NCBI GenBank assembly: GCA_049515555.1
Contig: JBEKTY010000066.1
Span: 1 to 39,231, forward strand
Origin: JBEKTY01 sp049515555
Lineage (GTDB): Bacteria > Planctomycetota > Planctomycetia > Pirellulales > Thermoguttaceae
Direction: 5' to 3'
DNA: 39,231 nt
The translations under genes and the position numbers were made by a program. Position 1 is the first letter of the stretch; every line of letters begins with the position of its first letter. Below, piece by piece: positions 8,430 through 16,850 of this stretch. The notes below the pieces were generated by a model, which saw nothing but the letters and a program-made list of their open reading frames with translations, was not told the origin of the DNA and ran no database searches.

Positions 8430-10181
8430 TCAACGTGATTCTCCGATTCCCAGCTCGCGCTGGATCATGGTCTTCAGCTCGCGGGCGGAGTGCCGGTCGG
8501 CCTCCAACATGCTCGCCAGGATCCCCTGCTCGTCGGTCACCTGGAAAACCATGGGCTCCGACGAGGTGCTTTTTCCTTCACGTTCGACGGGCTTCGGTCC
8601 GGCGGTCCGGCCCCGATAGTCCTTGGCCCAGACCGTCACGCGGACCGTGTCGCCTTTTACCAGTTTCAACGGCGCGAGGTCCAGCGGCCGGACATCCTCG
8701 AGGTCCCGCTGGGGCGTCTGCCCGTCGGCCAGTTGGTAGACGTTCACCTCGCCGGTTCGGCCCTCGGGGGCGGAGCCGTCTTCGCGCGGCGTCTCGCCGG
8801 CGTGGAGGATTTCGTAAGCGAACCACACGCGGGCCAGGGCATGGTCGTCGATGGCGCGGAAATAGATCGTGGGCCGGGCCACCGGCAGCACGAAGGGCGT
8901 GCGCGTGGCCGCCGCCACCCGCGGCGGCAGATCGGGCTGAATCCGCACCACGCCCTCCAGCGGCCGCTCCAACTGCTGCTCGTCGGTGTCCGTCACCTGC
9001 AACGAGAAGCGCAGCGGCCGCAGGACGCAAGTCAGCGGCGTCTCCTCGTCGTCGGTCAACACCCACACCTCCGGCAGGCGGTCGGAAGGCTCATGCCGCA
9101 CCATGCGGTAGGGCTTCTCGTCAAGGGTTAGGATGGCTTCCTTCAGCCGCTTGTCCGAGCGGATCGTCATGCGGACCTGCGAGCCCTCGAGCACCGCGAA
9201 CTGCCGCATGCCCCGCGGAACCTTCGTCGCGGCGGCGCCCTCGTGCCGGGTGTAGTCGGGCGGAATGACCTCCGGCTCCAGCTCGACCGCCGGCGGCGGC
9301 GAGGCAATCAAGTCGGCCGGGTCGGTCCACGCATCGCCGACGAAGAACTGGCAGCGCACCGAATCGATCAACCGCGGCAGCACGCCGGCGTAGGCCCCCG
9401 ACTGGCCCTCGACGGCCGCCAGGGCCAGGTCGGCCCGCAGCCCGCTCCCCTTGCCGCTCAGGCTGGCGACGCCCGACCCGGGAAGTTCCCGGGAGCAGCG
9501 GGCCTCCAGCCGCAGGGGCTGGCCGTGGCGGAGATGGATCGGCTGGGCGCCCCACTGGGCGGGCTCTATCTCCCGACCGTTCACCAGCAGCATGTCGATC
9601 TGCGTCTGGGTGGGGTAGTGGGCCGAGCCCAACAGGAGCCGCTGCAAGAACGCGACGATGTGTTGCGGGATGAATACGGCTACCACGGCCCACAGGACCA
9701 CGACCAGGCCCAGCACCTGGATCCGCCGGGCCAACTCCCGGGCGGGCAGGTTCTTCATCACGTTGATGTGCCGTTCCTGGGTAGCCGCCTGCGAAATGAC
9801 GGCCTCCTCCAGGGCCACGGAGCCCCAGGTGGGGGCTTCGGGCCATTCGAATTCCAGGGCGGCCACCAGGTCCGTATCGATGTGCTCGCGGCTCTGGACC
9901 ATCAGCGCCAGGTCGAGCTCGCTCTCGCGGCCGCCGAGCCAGGGCCGCGTGTACCGCCGAAAGGCCCAGATCACCACGCCCGCCCCCAATACCAACAGGA
10001 ACAGCCGCTGCCAGACGTCCATGCTCCGCTGGAAGTACCAGTCGATGGGAAAAGCCACCGCCAGGACCAACAACACGGCTGTCGCCAGGGCGCTGTAGGC
10101 GGTAAGCCAGCGGTAGCCCACGCGGCGCCGCTTCAGACGCGACAGGCGACGATGGAGAGGGCCCAGTGCCGTCATGCTCAT
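8430..10181 (-). CDS. DUF4175-like membrane protein
   Basis: The ATG at 10181 overlaps the upstream gene's stop (ATGA), so this start is preferred over one 30 bases earlier; it gives 583 residues. Two N-terminal membrane helices (about 24-44 and 53-70) are followed by a cytoplasmic segment and a third helix near 144-168 (VLGLVVVLWAVVAVFIPQHI). The rest is a large beta-rich domain on the outer side, with several Pro- and Trp-containing strands. The layout matches DUF4175-like proteins found beside MoxR/BatA genes in planctomycetes. It is probably translationally coupled to the preceding VWA protein and followed eleven bases later by the coiled-coil gene. A role in the same envelope complex is inferred from context only. 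Confidence 0.75.
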   Translation of the reverse strand: MSMTALGPLHRRLSRLKRRRVGYRWLTAYSALATAVLLVLAVAFPIDWYFQRSMDVWQRLFLLVLGAGVVIWAFRRYTRPWLGGRESELDLALMVQSREHIDTDLVAALEFEWPEAPTWGSVALEEAVISQAATQERHINVMKNLPARELARRIQVLGLVVVLWAVVAVFIPQHIVAFLQRLLLGSAHYPTQTQIDMLLVNGREIEPAQWGAQPIHLRHGQPLRLEARCSRELPGSGVASLSGKGSGLRADLALAAVEGQSGAYAGVLPRLIDSVRCQFFVGDAWTDPADLIASPPPAVELEPEVIPPDYTRHEGAAATKVPRGMRQFAVLEGSQVRMTIRSDKRLKEAILTLDEKPYRMVRHEPSDRLPEVWVLTDDEETPLTCVLRPLRFSLQVTDTDEQQLERPLEGVVRIQPDLPPRVAAATRTPFVLPVARPTIYFRAIDDHALARVWFAYEILHAGETPREDGSAPEGRTGEVNVYQLADGQTPQRDLEDVRPLDLAPLKLVKGDTVRVTVWAKDYRGRTAGPKPVEREGKSTSSEPMVFQVTDEQGILASMLEADRHSARELKTMIQRELGIGESR

Positions 10182-12691
10182 GGCAGGTTCACCCACTTCC
10201 GGACCAGCCATTCACCCATCAGCAGGCACACCAGCAGGGCGAAGCTGAACCAGGTATTGGCCAAGGAAATTACCTCGATGGACGTTTCGGTTTTTGCGGC
10301 GGGCCGGATCTCGCTGGCCATCTGCCGCACCTCCTTGAAGTCGTAACTCTTGCCCCCGGTCTCGGCGGCAATGGCTTGTTGCAGATCGGCGTTGCGGACG
10401 GCCCGCTGCCGCTCGACCGGCGTGCCCGTCACCTGGAAGGTGCACTCGACGGCCCGGCTGGTGATGGGGTCGGTGACGCGGACGCGGTGTTCGCCGGGGG
10501 TAAAGACGGTGACGCGGGTCTCGAAGACCCCCTTTTTCAACTGCGCCAGCCCGAGGGGCTGCGCGGCCGGCCGGAGGCGTTTTCCGCCGGCCGGGCCGCC
10601 CGCGCCCTCGTCGGGCGGCAGGACCATCTCACCCTGGAGCTTCTTGTTCGGCAGGCTGTTCTCTTCCAGGGCCATGAAATCGGCGTTGTAGGCCTCGACG
10701 GTCACGATCACCGGCTCGTTGGTCTGGTAATGACGGCGGTCGGTGCGGACGACGAACCGCTTCTGAGAGCCCAGGGCGTGGCTGAGGGCCAGCCGCTGGA
10801 TCATCTGGCCCCAGAACTGGCGGTAATACTTCTCGCCGAACTTCTTCCGCAGCCGCCAGGTTTCGTCGAAGCCCAGGTAGATCACCTCGCCCCGTCCGTA
10901 GGGGCGAATGGCGATCAAGGGCTGCTTCTGCTTGCCGTCGACGCAGGTCTGCGTGGGGTGCTCGGCCAGCACGGTGGCCTGCGGGTGCTTGCGGCGGACG
11001 GGCTGATACCAGGGCAGCGGGCCCAGGTTGTCCCAGGCCTCACGGGTCTCCTGGGGCGTGGTGCCCAACTGCATGAACTCGTACTCGGCCGCCATGGGCG
11101 TCAGTTTCAGCAGGAAGGGCTGGCGGTCGTCCAGGCTGCTACCCGGGTCCACCTTCACCGGCAGCAGGTCGGCCAGGGGGGTCTCGGCCAGTTGCCCCGG
11201 CCCGAAGCGGGGACCGGCCAGCACCACCAGTCCGCCGCCGAAATCGCCCACGAACTCCTTCACCATCTCGCAGAACCGCGGGACGAGGGCCGACTGCGGC
11301 ATGTCGCCCAGGAAGATCACGTCGTGGGCGAAGAATTCGGCCCGGGAACTGGTCATACTGGGCAGGAACAGCTCGTTGACGCGCCTCACGCGGGGGTCCG
11401 ACGAATGCAGGAACGTGCGGAAGCCCTTCATCCCCACCAACTCGTCGCGGTAGAAGACCTCCTTGATGAACCGCCATTCCCAGGTGGGCTCGTACTCGAC
11501 GAACAGCAGCCGCAGGAAATCTTCGAGCACGGTGATTTCGCGCTGAGCGCGGTTGTTCTCGCGGACGATCTCGCCCGGCACCGGATCGGCCTCGGCGACG
11601 ATGACGAAGCGGCCCGGCTTCTCGGGCACGTAGGGCAGCTCGATGGTTTGGACGCGGGGGCCCAGCGCCACGGCCTGCTCGGCGATCGTCACCCGAGAGC
11701 CGGTGTCGCCCTGCAAGCCGCCCAACGGCTCGGCGAAGACCCGCAGGTGCGTGCTCTGGCCATCCAGCCCCTCCTGGCGGAGCGTGACCTCGATCGTCGT
11801 GCGCTCGCCCTTCTTCGCCTTGATGGGGGCTTGCAGCTCGACGGCCAGGTCGGCGGCCGTCGCGGCCCCCAGGCCCACGGTATACACCTCGACGCCCAGC
11901 CGCCGGGCGGCCTCGACGGCCGGCGGCCCCGCGTTCTGACAGAAATCGCTGAACAGCACCACGCCGCCCAGGTTCGAGGTGGCGTGGCGGCGGCCCAGGT
12001 CGGCCAGCGCGGCGCCAATCGCCGTCACCTTGCCGTCGCTCGTCAATTGACCGGCCAGGTGCGAGCCGTCCACCTGGGGCTTGTTCCCCTCGGAGAGCTC
12101 GAGCGAGCGGACCCCTTGCGGCCCGTCGAACATGAACGCCTGGAGGCGGAACCGCTCGCCCAGTTGTGCCAGCACGTTCTTGCCCTTTTGCTGAACCAGG
12201 GCTTTGAGGTAATCCATGCGGCTGGGCGCGGTCGAGTCGGCAGGGGCGGCGGGGGGGGGCTGTTGGGGCTGGCTCTCCGGCGGCTTGTCCATCCCCAGCA
12301 TCTCGGCCAGCGCGGTGTGCTCCGCCGTCGGCAGCTCGTCGCGAATGGCCATGCTGTCCGTCCCGTCGAACACCAGCCACAGCAAGGGCCGCTTGCGGCT
12401 GACGACGTTGATGCTGAGGATAGGCTCGGCCAGCAACAGCAGCAGCAGGCAGAGGGCCAGGCCGCGAAAGAGGGCCATTACAACCCGCGCCTTGCGCTGC
12501 CGCTTCTGCTGGTAGCGGCCGTAGAACACGGCGGCGATTATCACCAGGCCCAGGCAACCGAACAGCAGCCATACGGGCGAGTGATGGGCCCAGGCCGCCC
12601 CCAGCGTCGCCTGATAGTCCTCGACCTTCTGGGTCTGTTCCAGGCCCAACAGGCGTCCGAGGAGGCCGACCAGGAGTTCGTGGAAGCTCAT
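10178..12691 (-). CDS. VWA/glutamine-amidotransferase-like membrane protein
   Basis: The start is taken as ATG 12691, which overlaps the upstream stop (ATGA) and has GAAAGGC just before it, giving 837 residues; an in-frame start at 12781 lies inside the previous gene. Two membrane helices lie near residues 39-57 and 73-92. They are followed by a VWA-like domain whose metal motif is DGTDS (109-113), a variant of DxSxS. Around 440-520 a class I glutamine-amidotransferase-like Rossmann region is seen (HDVIFLGDMPQ, GGGLVVLAGPRFGPG) with no obvious catalytic Cys, so amidotransferase activity is unlikely. A last helix near the C-terminus (FSFALLVCLLMGEWLV) anchors the end. This is the usual neighbour of BatA-type proteins in planctomycetes. 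Confidence 0.82.
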   Translation of the reverse strand: MSFHELLVGLLGRLLGLEQTQKVEDYQATLGAAWAHHSPVWLLFGCLGLVIIAAVFYGRYQQKRQRKARVVMALFRGLALCLLLLLLAEPILSINVVSRKRPLLWLVFDGTDSMAIRDELPTAEHTALAEMLGMDKPPESQPQQPPPAAPADSTAPSRMDYLKALVQQKGKNVLAQLGERFRLQAFMFDGPQGVRSLELSEGNKPQVDGSHLAGQLTSDGKVTAIGAALADLGRRHATSNLGGVVLFSDFCQNAGPPAVEAARRLGVEVYTVGLGAATAADLAVELQAPIKAKKGERTTIEVTLRQEGLDGQSTHLRVFAEPLGGLQGDTGSRVTIAEQAVALGPRVQTIELPYVPEKPGRFVIVAEADPVPGEIVRENNRAQREITVLEDFLRLLFVEYEPTWEWRFIKEVFYRDELVGMKGFRTFLHSSDPRVRRVNELFLPSMTSSRAEFFAHDVIFLGDMPQSALVPRFCEMVKEFVGDFGGGLVVLAGPRFGPGQLAETPLADLLPVKVDPGSSLDDRQPFLLKLTPMAAEYEFMQLGTTPQETREAWDNLGPLPWYQPVRRKHPQATVLAEHPTQTCVDGKQKQPLIAIRPYGRGEVIYLGFDETWRLRKKFGEKYYRQFWGQMIQRLALSHALGSQKRFVVRTDRRHYQTNEPVIVTVEAYNADFMALEENSLPNKKLQGEMVLPPDEGAGGPAGGKRLRPAAQPLGLAQLKKGVFETRVTVFTPGEHRVRVTDPITSRAVECTFQVTGTPVERQRAVRNADLQQAIAAETGGKSYDFKEVRQMASEIRPAAKTETSIEVISLANTWFSFALLVCLLMGEWLVRKWVNLP

Positions 12692-15222
12692 GCCTTTCGC
12701 TCCGTGCTGCGAGACCACCAGGCCAACAGGACCAATTCGAGCAACAAGCCGCCCATCACGGCCGCCAGACCCCATTTCCACAGATCGGTGCCCTGTATTT
12801 CGGCCAGGGCGGCGCCGGCCTGGGTGGCCTCGGCGAAGCCGGCCCGCCGGGAGGGCTCCTGTTCTTCACCCTCCGGCCGGGCAAGCTGCGATTCGTCGGC
12901 CGGCCCGTTGACCGCGATCGGGATTTCCCACAGCTTGGCTTCGAGGGCCTCGGGACCCGAATCCTGCACCCGGGCGGCCGTCACGCGATACACGCCGCGC
13001 CGCATCCAGTTGCCCAGCGTGATCCCGTAGCGGTCGCCGCCCAGGGCATCCACCGACAGCGGCTGCTCGTGGCTGGCCGGCTGGCCACCCGGCTGACCGA
13101 TGACCTCCGGCACGTCCCGCGCAACCAGCGCGAAGCGGGCCGATCGGTCGGCGGGGGCAATCGGCAACAGCAGCGACCGCTCGCTGCTGATGTTGCGGGG
13201 CGGGAACGTCTCCAGGAGCATGCTGCGGAACACGCGGTCGTAAACCCACACCGCCTGCCGCACCACGGGGAGCGTATTCCAGCCCGGCGACACGCCCGTG
13301 CAGATCAACAGCACCTGGCCGTCGCCCCATTGCCGGCGGACCAGGAAGGGCCAGCCGTTTGTGAAGCGGCCCATGACTTTGGGCTTCGCCCGCTCGACCA
13401 GTTCTTCGATCGGCCGTTGGTCCAGCTCGCCTTGGGCGGCGTGGCGCCACAGCAGCCAGTTGGGGCGAAGCTGGGCCCGCTGCTGTTCCAATCCGGCCCG
13501 CTGGGCGGCCAGCGTGGCGTCGGTCCCGCGGAGCTTCGCCTCGCGCCGCGACAAGTCGGCCAACTGCTTATCGAGTTGGGCCAGGTTGCTACGCTGCTCT
13601 TTGAGTTGCCCGCTGACCGCCTCGGCCACCTGCTGCTGGGCCTCGGGGCCCGTCTCGGCGGCCACGGCCTTGAAGAACAGGGCGGGCGGCCCGTACATGG
13701 CCTTGAGCTCCTCTTCCGCGGTGCCCTCGGGCAGGAAGTATTCATGGACCAGGCTGTCGAAATCCAGCAGGAAGGGCTCGAGCTGTCCGGCGGACTCTTC
13801 CGGCAGCCGGCCGATGGTCGCCGGCCCCAGCGGGGCGGGGAGGATTCCCAGTCCGCCGCTCCAGGCCGCCGCGGTCCAGGCCGCCGGATCGAAGTCGCCG
13901 CCGGCCGCCAGCACCAGGTTCCCGCCCTGCGCCACGTACTCCTGCAACACCTGCACGAGTTCCAGCGTCGGGCTCGCGATGCCGGCCACGACCACCAGCC
14001 GGGCGTCGGCCAGCGTCTCCGGCGACACCTGGTCCGGCCGCACGTGCCGCACCTCGATCAGTTGCCGCTCCTGGGCCGTGCGGCTGGTCAGCGGCGCCAG
14101 CAGCCGCCGCAGGAAGAACGTCTCGCCGTAGCGGTTCTGCCGGGCGTTCTCGTCCGAGCCCAGCGAATCGACGAACACCACCGGCAGCGCCGCCACCACC
14201 GGCACGACCAGGTACCGCTGATCGTCGGCGGGCAGCCGGTCGTGCGGAATCGACACTTCGGCCGTGACGAAGCTGGGCTTGCCGGGCTCGGCCGCCACGT
14301 CGAAGCGGTAGGGCGGGAACTCGACCTCCTTCGTCTGCCCCGGCTCCAAGTCCACCGTCTGCGTGGCCACCACCGTGCCCTCGATGGTCAGCGTCACCTG
14401 CACGTCTTTGCGGGGCAGCGGGCCCTGGTAGCGGATCGTGGCCACCAGCGTGGCCGGCGTCTGCATGTCGGCGATCCCGTCCCGCAGCTTGAAATCCTCG
14501 ATCCAGGCGTTGTCCACCACGTCCGGCGCGACCTGCAGGACCTCCATCGGGCAGGGCAGTTGCTTCAAATGGTCGGCCAGCGATTCCGCCGGCCAGGCGG
14601 CCACCTGCTGGTCCGCCACCAGGACGATCCGCTTGGCGGGCATGGTCGACAGCCGGCGGCAGGCCTCCAGGGCCAGGTCGATGGTGGCATGCGGCCGCAT
14701 GGCGCGATCCACCGGCTCGATCGTCGCCAGGGCCTCCAGCGCCTCCTCGGCCGTGGAATACGGCTCGTAGCGGATCCCCCGCGGCGAGCCGCACGTCGGC
14801 AGCACCGACACCCGGCTCCCCCGCGGCAGCCGCTCGATCACCTCTTTGGCCTTCGCCTTCGCGTCGTCCAGCAGGATGCCGTCCAGCTTCTGGTAGCCCA
14901 TGCTCATGCTGTTGTCCAGCAGCACGACGGCGTGCACCGGCTGGTCGGGGTTGGCCAGCGTGGCGCCGGAGCGGGTGAAGAACGGCCGGGCCAGGGCCGC
15001 CCCGAACAGGATCAGGCACGCCATCCGCAACAGCAGCAACAAAAAATCGCGGAGGCGGAGGATCCGCCGGCTGCGGAAGATGGCTTGCCGCAGGAAGTCC
15101 ATGGCCGCCCACTCCACCACGCGGAACCGCTGCCGGTTGAGCAGGTGGATCAACAAGGGTCCGGCCGCCGCCACGAGCCCCGCAATGGCAAACCCCGGCA
15201 ATAGGAACGACGGAAACGACAC
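12688..15222 (-). CDS. BatA/VWA domain membrane protein (aerotolerance-type)
   Basis: This 844-residue protein starts with GTG at 15222, with AAGAGGT six bases upstream. Residues 1-82 are a BatA N-terminal domain: FLLPGFAIAGLVAAAGPLLI, then NRQRFRVVEWAAMDFLR, an Arg-rich loop and a second membrane helix. A VWA domain follows with MIDAS motif DNSMS (103-107). The middle region is beta-rich, with a short coiled coil around 560-610, and the C-terminus carries a third membrane helix (WGLAAVMGGLLLELVLLAWW). BatA-type proteins work with MoxR ATPases; the name comes from aerotolerance operons of Bacteroides, but the role here is not established. It lies 90 bases after the squalene-cyclase-like gene and overlaps the next gene by four bases. 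Confidence 0.9.
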   Translation of the reverse strand: MSFPSFLLPGFAIAGLVAAAGPLLIHLLNRQRFRVVEWAAMDFLRQAIFRSRRILRLRDFLLLLLRMACLILFGAALARPFFTRSGATLANPDQPVHAVVLLDNSMSMGYQKLDGILLDDAKAKAKEVIERLPRGSRVSVLPTCGSPRGIRYEPYSTAEEALEALATIEPVDRAMRPHATIDLALEACRRLSTMPAKRIVLVADQQVAAWPAESLADHLKQLPCPMEVLQVAPDVVDNAWIEDFKLRDGIADMQTPATLVATIRYQGPLPRKDVQVTLTIEGTVVATQTVDLEPGQTKEVEFPPYRFDVAAEPGKPSFVTAEVSIPHDRLPADDQRYLVVPVVAALPVVFVDSLGSDENARQNRYGETFFLRRLLAPLTSRTAQERQLIEVRHVRPDQVSPETLADARLVVVAGIASPTLELVQVLQEYVAQGGNLVLAAGGDFDPAAWTAAAWSGGLGILPAPLGPATIGRLPEESAGQLEPFLLDFDSLVHEYFLPEGTAEEELKAMYGPPALFFKAVAAETGPEAQQQVAEAVSGQLKEQRSNLAQLDKQLADLSRREAKLRGTDATLAAQRAGLEQQRAQLRPNWLLWRHAAQGELDQRPIEELVERAKPKVMGRFTNGWPFLVRRQWGDGQVLLICTGVSPGWNTLPVVRQAVWVYDRVFRSMLLETFPPRNISSERSLLLPIAPADRSARFALVARDVPEVIGQPGGQPASHEQPLSVDALGGDRYGITLGNWMRRGVYRVTAARVQDSGPEALEAKLWEIPIAVNGPADESQLARPEGEEQEPSRRAGFAEATQAGAALAEIQGTDLWKWGLAAVMGGLLLELVLLAWWSRSTERKA

Positions 15223-15312
15223 CGTTGACCTCTTTTTATTAGCTGCGCGTTCTTAGACGATCGGAGCCGCAACAATATGGCAGACGTCGAATCATTTCTG
15301 GCCGCTCACACC

Positions 15313-16476
15313 TTACTTCTTCTTTTGGAACTGCTGCCGTAAGCTGTCGATCTTGCCTTCCTGCAGAATAGGCAGGTAGCGGTTGGGCATGGCCAGGACG
15401 AAGCAGGCCACCGCGGTCATGTACATCTCGCCCGGCTTGCCGTCCACGCGGCCATTGGGGCGCCACATGCCGTCGCTCTCCGCTTTGTGCTCGCCGCCGA
15501 CCTGGCTGTTGACCAGGCTGTCGCGCAGCATCGGATAGCACTGTTCCCAGGACTTTCCGCCCCGCTGGTACAGGGCCTGGCCCACGTAGTAAAGCGTGTA
15601 GGCGTCGAAGGGCGGCCGATCCCGCTTGGCCTGCCCGCCCTGCGTCTCCTGCTTGATCGCCGCCTCGATCACGGTCATGTTCTTGTCGATCCGCCAGTCG
15701 TCGTACTGGGCGAACTCCTGGAGGCAGACCACGCCCGCGGCGGCCATGGCCAGCGAGGCCTGGCCGCCCCCGCGGGTATACGTGAACTGGCCCGGAAACT
15801 TCTTCTGCTCCGATTCGTCGGCGTTTTGCGGGCAGCCGTTGGCGTAGTAGTGCTCGCGGACGCTGCGGATGGCGGCCGTGATCACCTCGGGCGGCACTTC
15901 CAGCCCGCTGTCTACCGCGCTGCGAAGGGCCTTGGCCTGCATCACGGCCAGGCTCAGGTCGTGGCCCATGTCCTGCGCCGCCGCATGGTAATCCCAACCG
16001 CCGTCGCGGCACTGGGTCTGGGCGATCAGCTTCAGCGCGCGGTCAAACACCGAGCCGATCCGCTGATCGCTGGTCATGCCGTAGGCCTGTCCGAGCACGA
16101 ACGTCGCCAAGCCGTGGTTGTACATGTCGCGTTGGCCGTCGGAGATGTTCAGCAGGCCGGACTTCTTGCTCTGGGCCTCGGTGAGCACGTACTGCAGCGC
16201 CTTGTCGGCGGCCTTGCCGTACGCTCCGCGGCCGGGCGTATTCCCCGCCGCCAAGAAGGCCAACGCCCCCATGCTCACCAGGCCCAGGTCGTTGGATGTC
16301 CAGTTGCCGTCGTGGCCCTGGTTCTGCTCGAGCCACTTCAAGCCGGCCTCGAGCGCCTGCTGGCTCTTGGGGGTGATTTCCCAGGGGCCTTCCGCGCGGC
16401 ACTGGGCAACGAGAATCACAGCCTGCACCAAGACGGCCAGGCCCAACGCCTTGTTCCAGCGTGTCGCCATGTTCAT
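15313..16476 (-). CDS. Secreted squalene-cyclase-like alpha/alpha repeat protein
   Basis: Starting at ATG 16476, the 387-residue product begins with a signal peptide (MNMATRWNKALGLAVLVQAV, ending near CRAEG). The reading frame extends upstream to 16656, but that part has no signal sequence. Repeats of the prenyltransferase/squalene-oxidase type are visible: GLKWLEQNQGHDGNWTSNDL, ALKLIAQTQCRDGGWDYHAA and RGGGQASLAMAAAGVVCL. The terpene-cyclase catalytic DxDD motif is not seen, so this is probably a non-enzymatic member of the fold, as is common in planctomycetes next to MoxR clusters. It is the first gene of the unidirectional block and may share its transcript (90-base gap to the BatA gene). 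Confidence 0.85.
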   Translation of the reverse strand: MNMATRWNKALGLAVLVQAVILVAQCRAEGPWEITPKSQQALEAGLKWLEQNQGHDGNWTSNDLGLVSMGALAFLAAGNTPGRGAYGKAADKALQYVLTEAQSKKSGLLNISDGQRDMYNHGLATFVLGQAYGMTSDQRIGSVFDRALKLIAQTQCRDGGWDYHAAAQDMGHDLSLAVMQAKALRSAVDSGLEVPPEVITAAIRSVREHYYANGCPQNADESEQKKFPGQFTYTRGGGQASLAMAAAGVVCLQEFAQYDDWRIDKNMTVIEAAIKQETQGGQAKRDRPPFDAYTLYYVGQALYQRGGKSWEQCYPMLRDSLVNSQVGGEHKAESDGMWRPNGRVDGKPGEMYMTAVACFVLAMPNRYLPILQEGKIDSLRQQFQKKK

Positions 16477-16674
16477 GGTTGTCAACCAACTCTGTGGCTT
16501 GGACCGCGGTCGGTCCGTGCAACTCACTCGATGCGGCGGGCCGCGGCGGGAAGGTAGGCAGGTCGAAGGAGGGTCATTGTAATGCGTGGCAAGGTGCGGT
16601 GGCAAGCGCCCGGGGCGGCGCCCGCCGCAATTCGGCAGGCCAAATCTCTTCTCCATTCCGCGCCGCTTAGTCTA

Positions 16675-16702
16675 ATTGTGACTAGACGGCGCACGATGTC
16701 AA
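16675..16702 (-). promoter_or_regulatory. Candidate sigma70 promoter for the MoxR block
   Basis: On the minus strand a perfect TTGACA (16702-16697) is followed after 16 bases by CACAAT (16680-16675). It would drive the squalene-cyclase-like gene with a leader of roughly 190 bases. A short palindrome (TAGTC/GACTA, 16668-16684) overlaps the -10 region and could be an operator. The spacing is acceptable but the -10 match is only 4 of 6. Confidence 0.4.
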
Positions 16703-16726
16703 GCTTCGTAATTACTTTTTTTTCGG

Positions 16727-16800
16727 CGCCGGGTGCCACTGCCGGCTTGTCCGGCAGTGCCTCTCTCACTGCTGGACAAGCCGGCAGTGGCACCCGGCCG
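16727..16800. repeat. Long palindrome, GGTGCCACTGCCGGCTTGTC family
   Basis: The left arm (16727-16759) and right arm (16767-16800) are inverted copies with few mismatches, and each arm itself contains a small palindrome (GCCGGCTTGTCCGGC). A second copy lies inside the neighbouring glycosidase gene (18635-18704). It lies just past the glycosidase stop and could form a strong hairpin, but in that direction it is followed by A residues, not a T-run. Confidence 0.88.
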
Positions 16801-16850
16801 TGGCGCCCCGCCGCGGCCGGTATGACCCGTATTTCAGCCTATTTTGGCCA

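Larger units (their letters stand above)
16477..16850. other. Spacer between the glycosidase gene and the MoxR block
   Basis: No gene is supported here. It holds the untranslated leader of the squalene-cyclase-like gene, its candidate promoter, an 8-base T-run at 16716-16723 on the plus strand, and a long dispersed palindrome (16727-16800). Confidence 0.6.

Noticed and set aside
6848..9268. Long plus-strand frame of 806 codons
   Set aside because: It is the antisense shadow of the coiled-coil and DUF4175-like genes; its sequence is Leu/Gly/Arg-rich with no family features, while the minus strand shows clear domains.
10166..13030. Plus-strand frame of 954 codons
   Set aside because: Antisense to the VWA/amidotransferase-like gene; composition typical of a high-GC shadow (His, Arg, Gln, Gly rich).
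13069..15204. Plus-strand frame of 711 codons
   Set aside because: Antisense to the BatA/VWA gene, no recognisable motifs.
16477..16656. 60-codon N-terminal extension of the squalene-cyclase-like protein
   Set aside because: It would bury the signal peptide and has random-looking Pro/Arg-rich sequence.
16727..16800. Intrinsic terminator of the glycosidase gene
   Set aside because: In the gene's direction the hairpin is followed by A residues, not T; it is better explained as a dispersed repeat.
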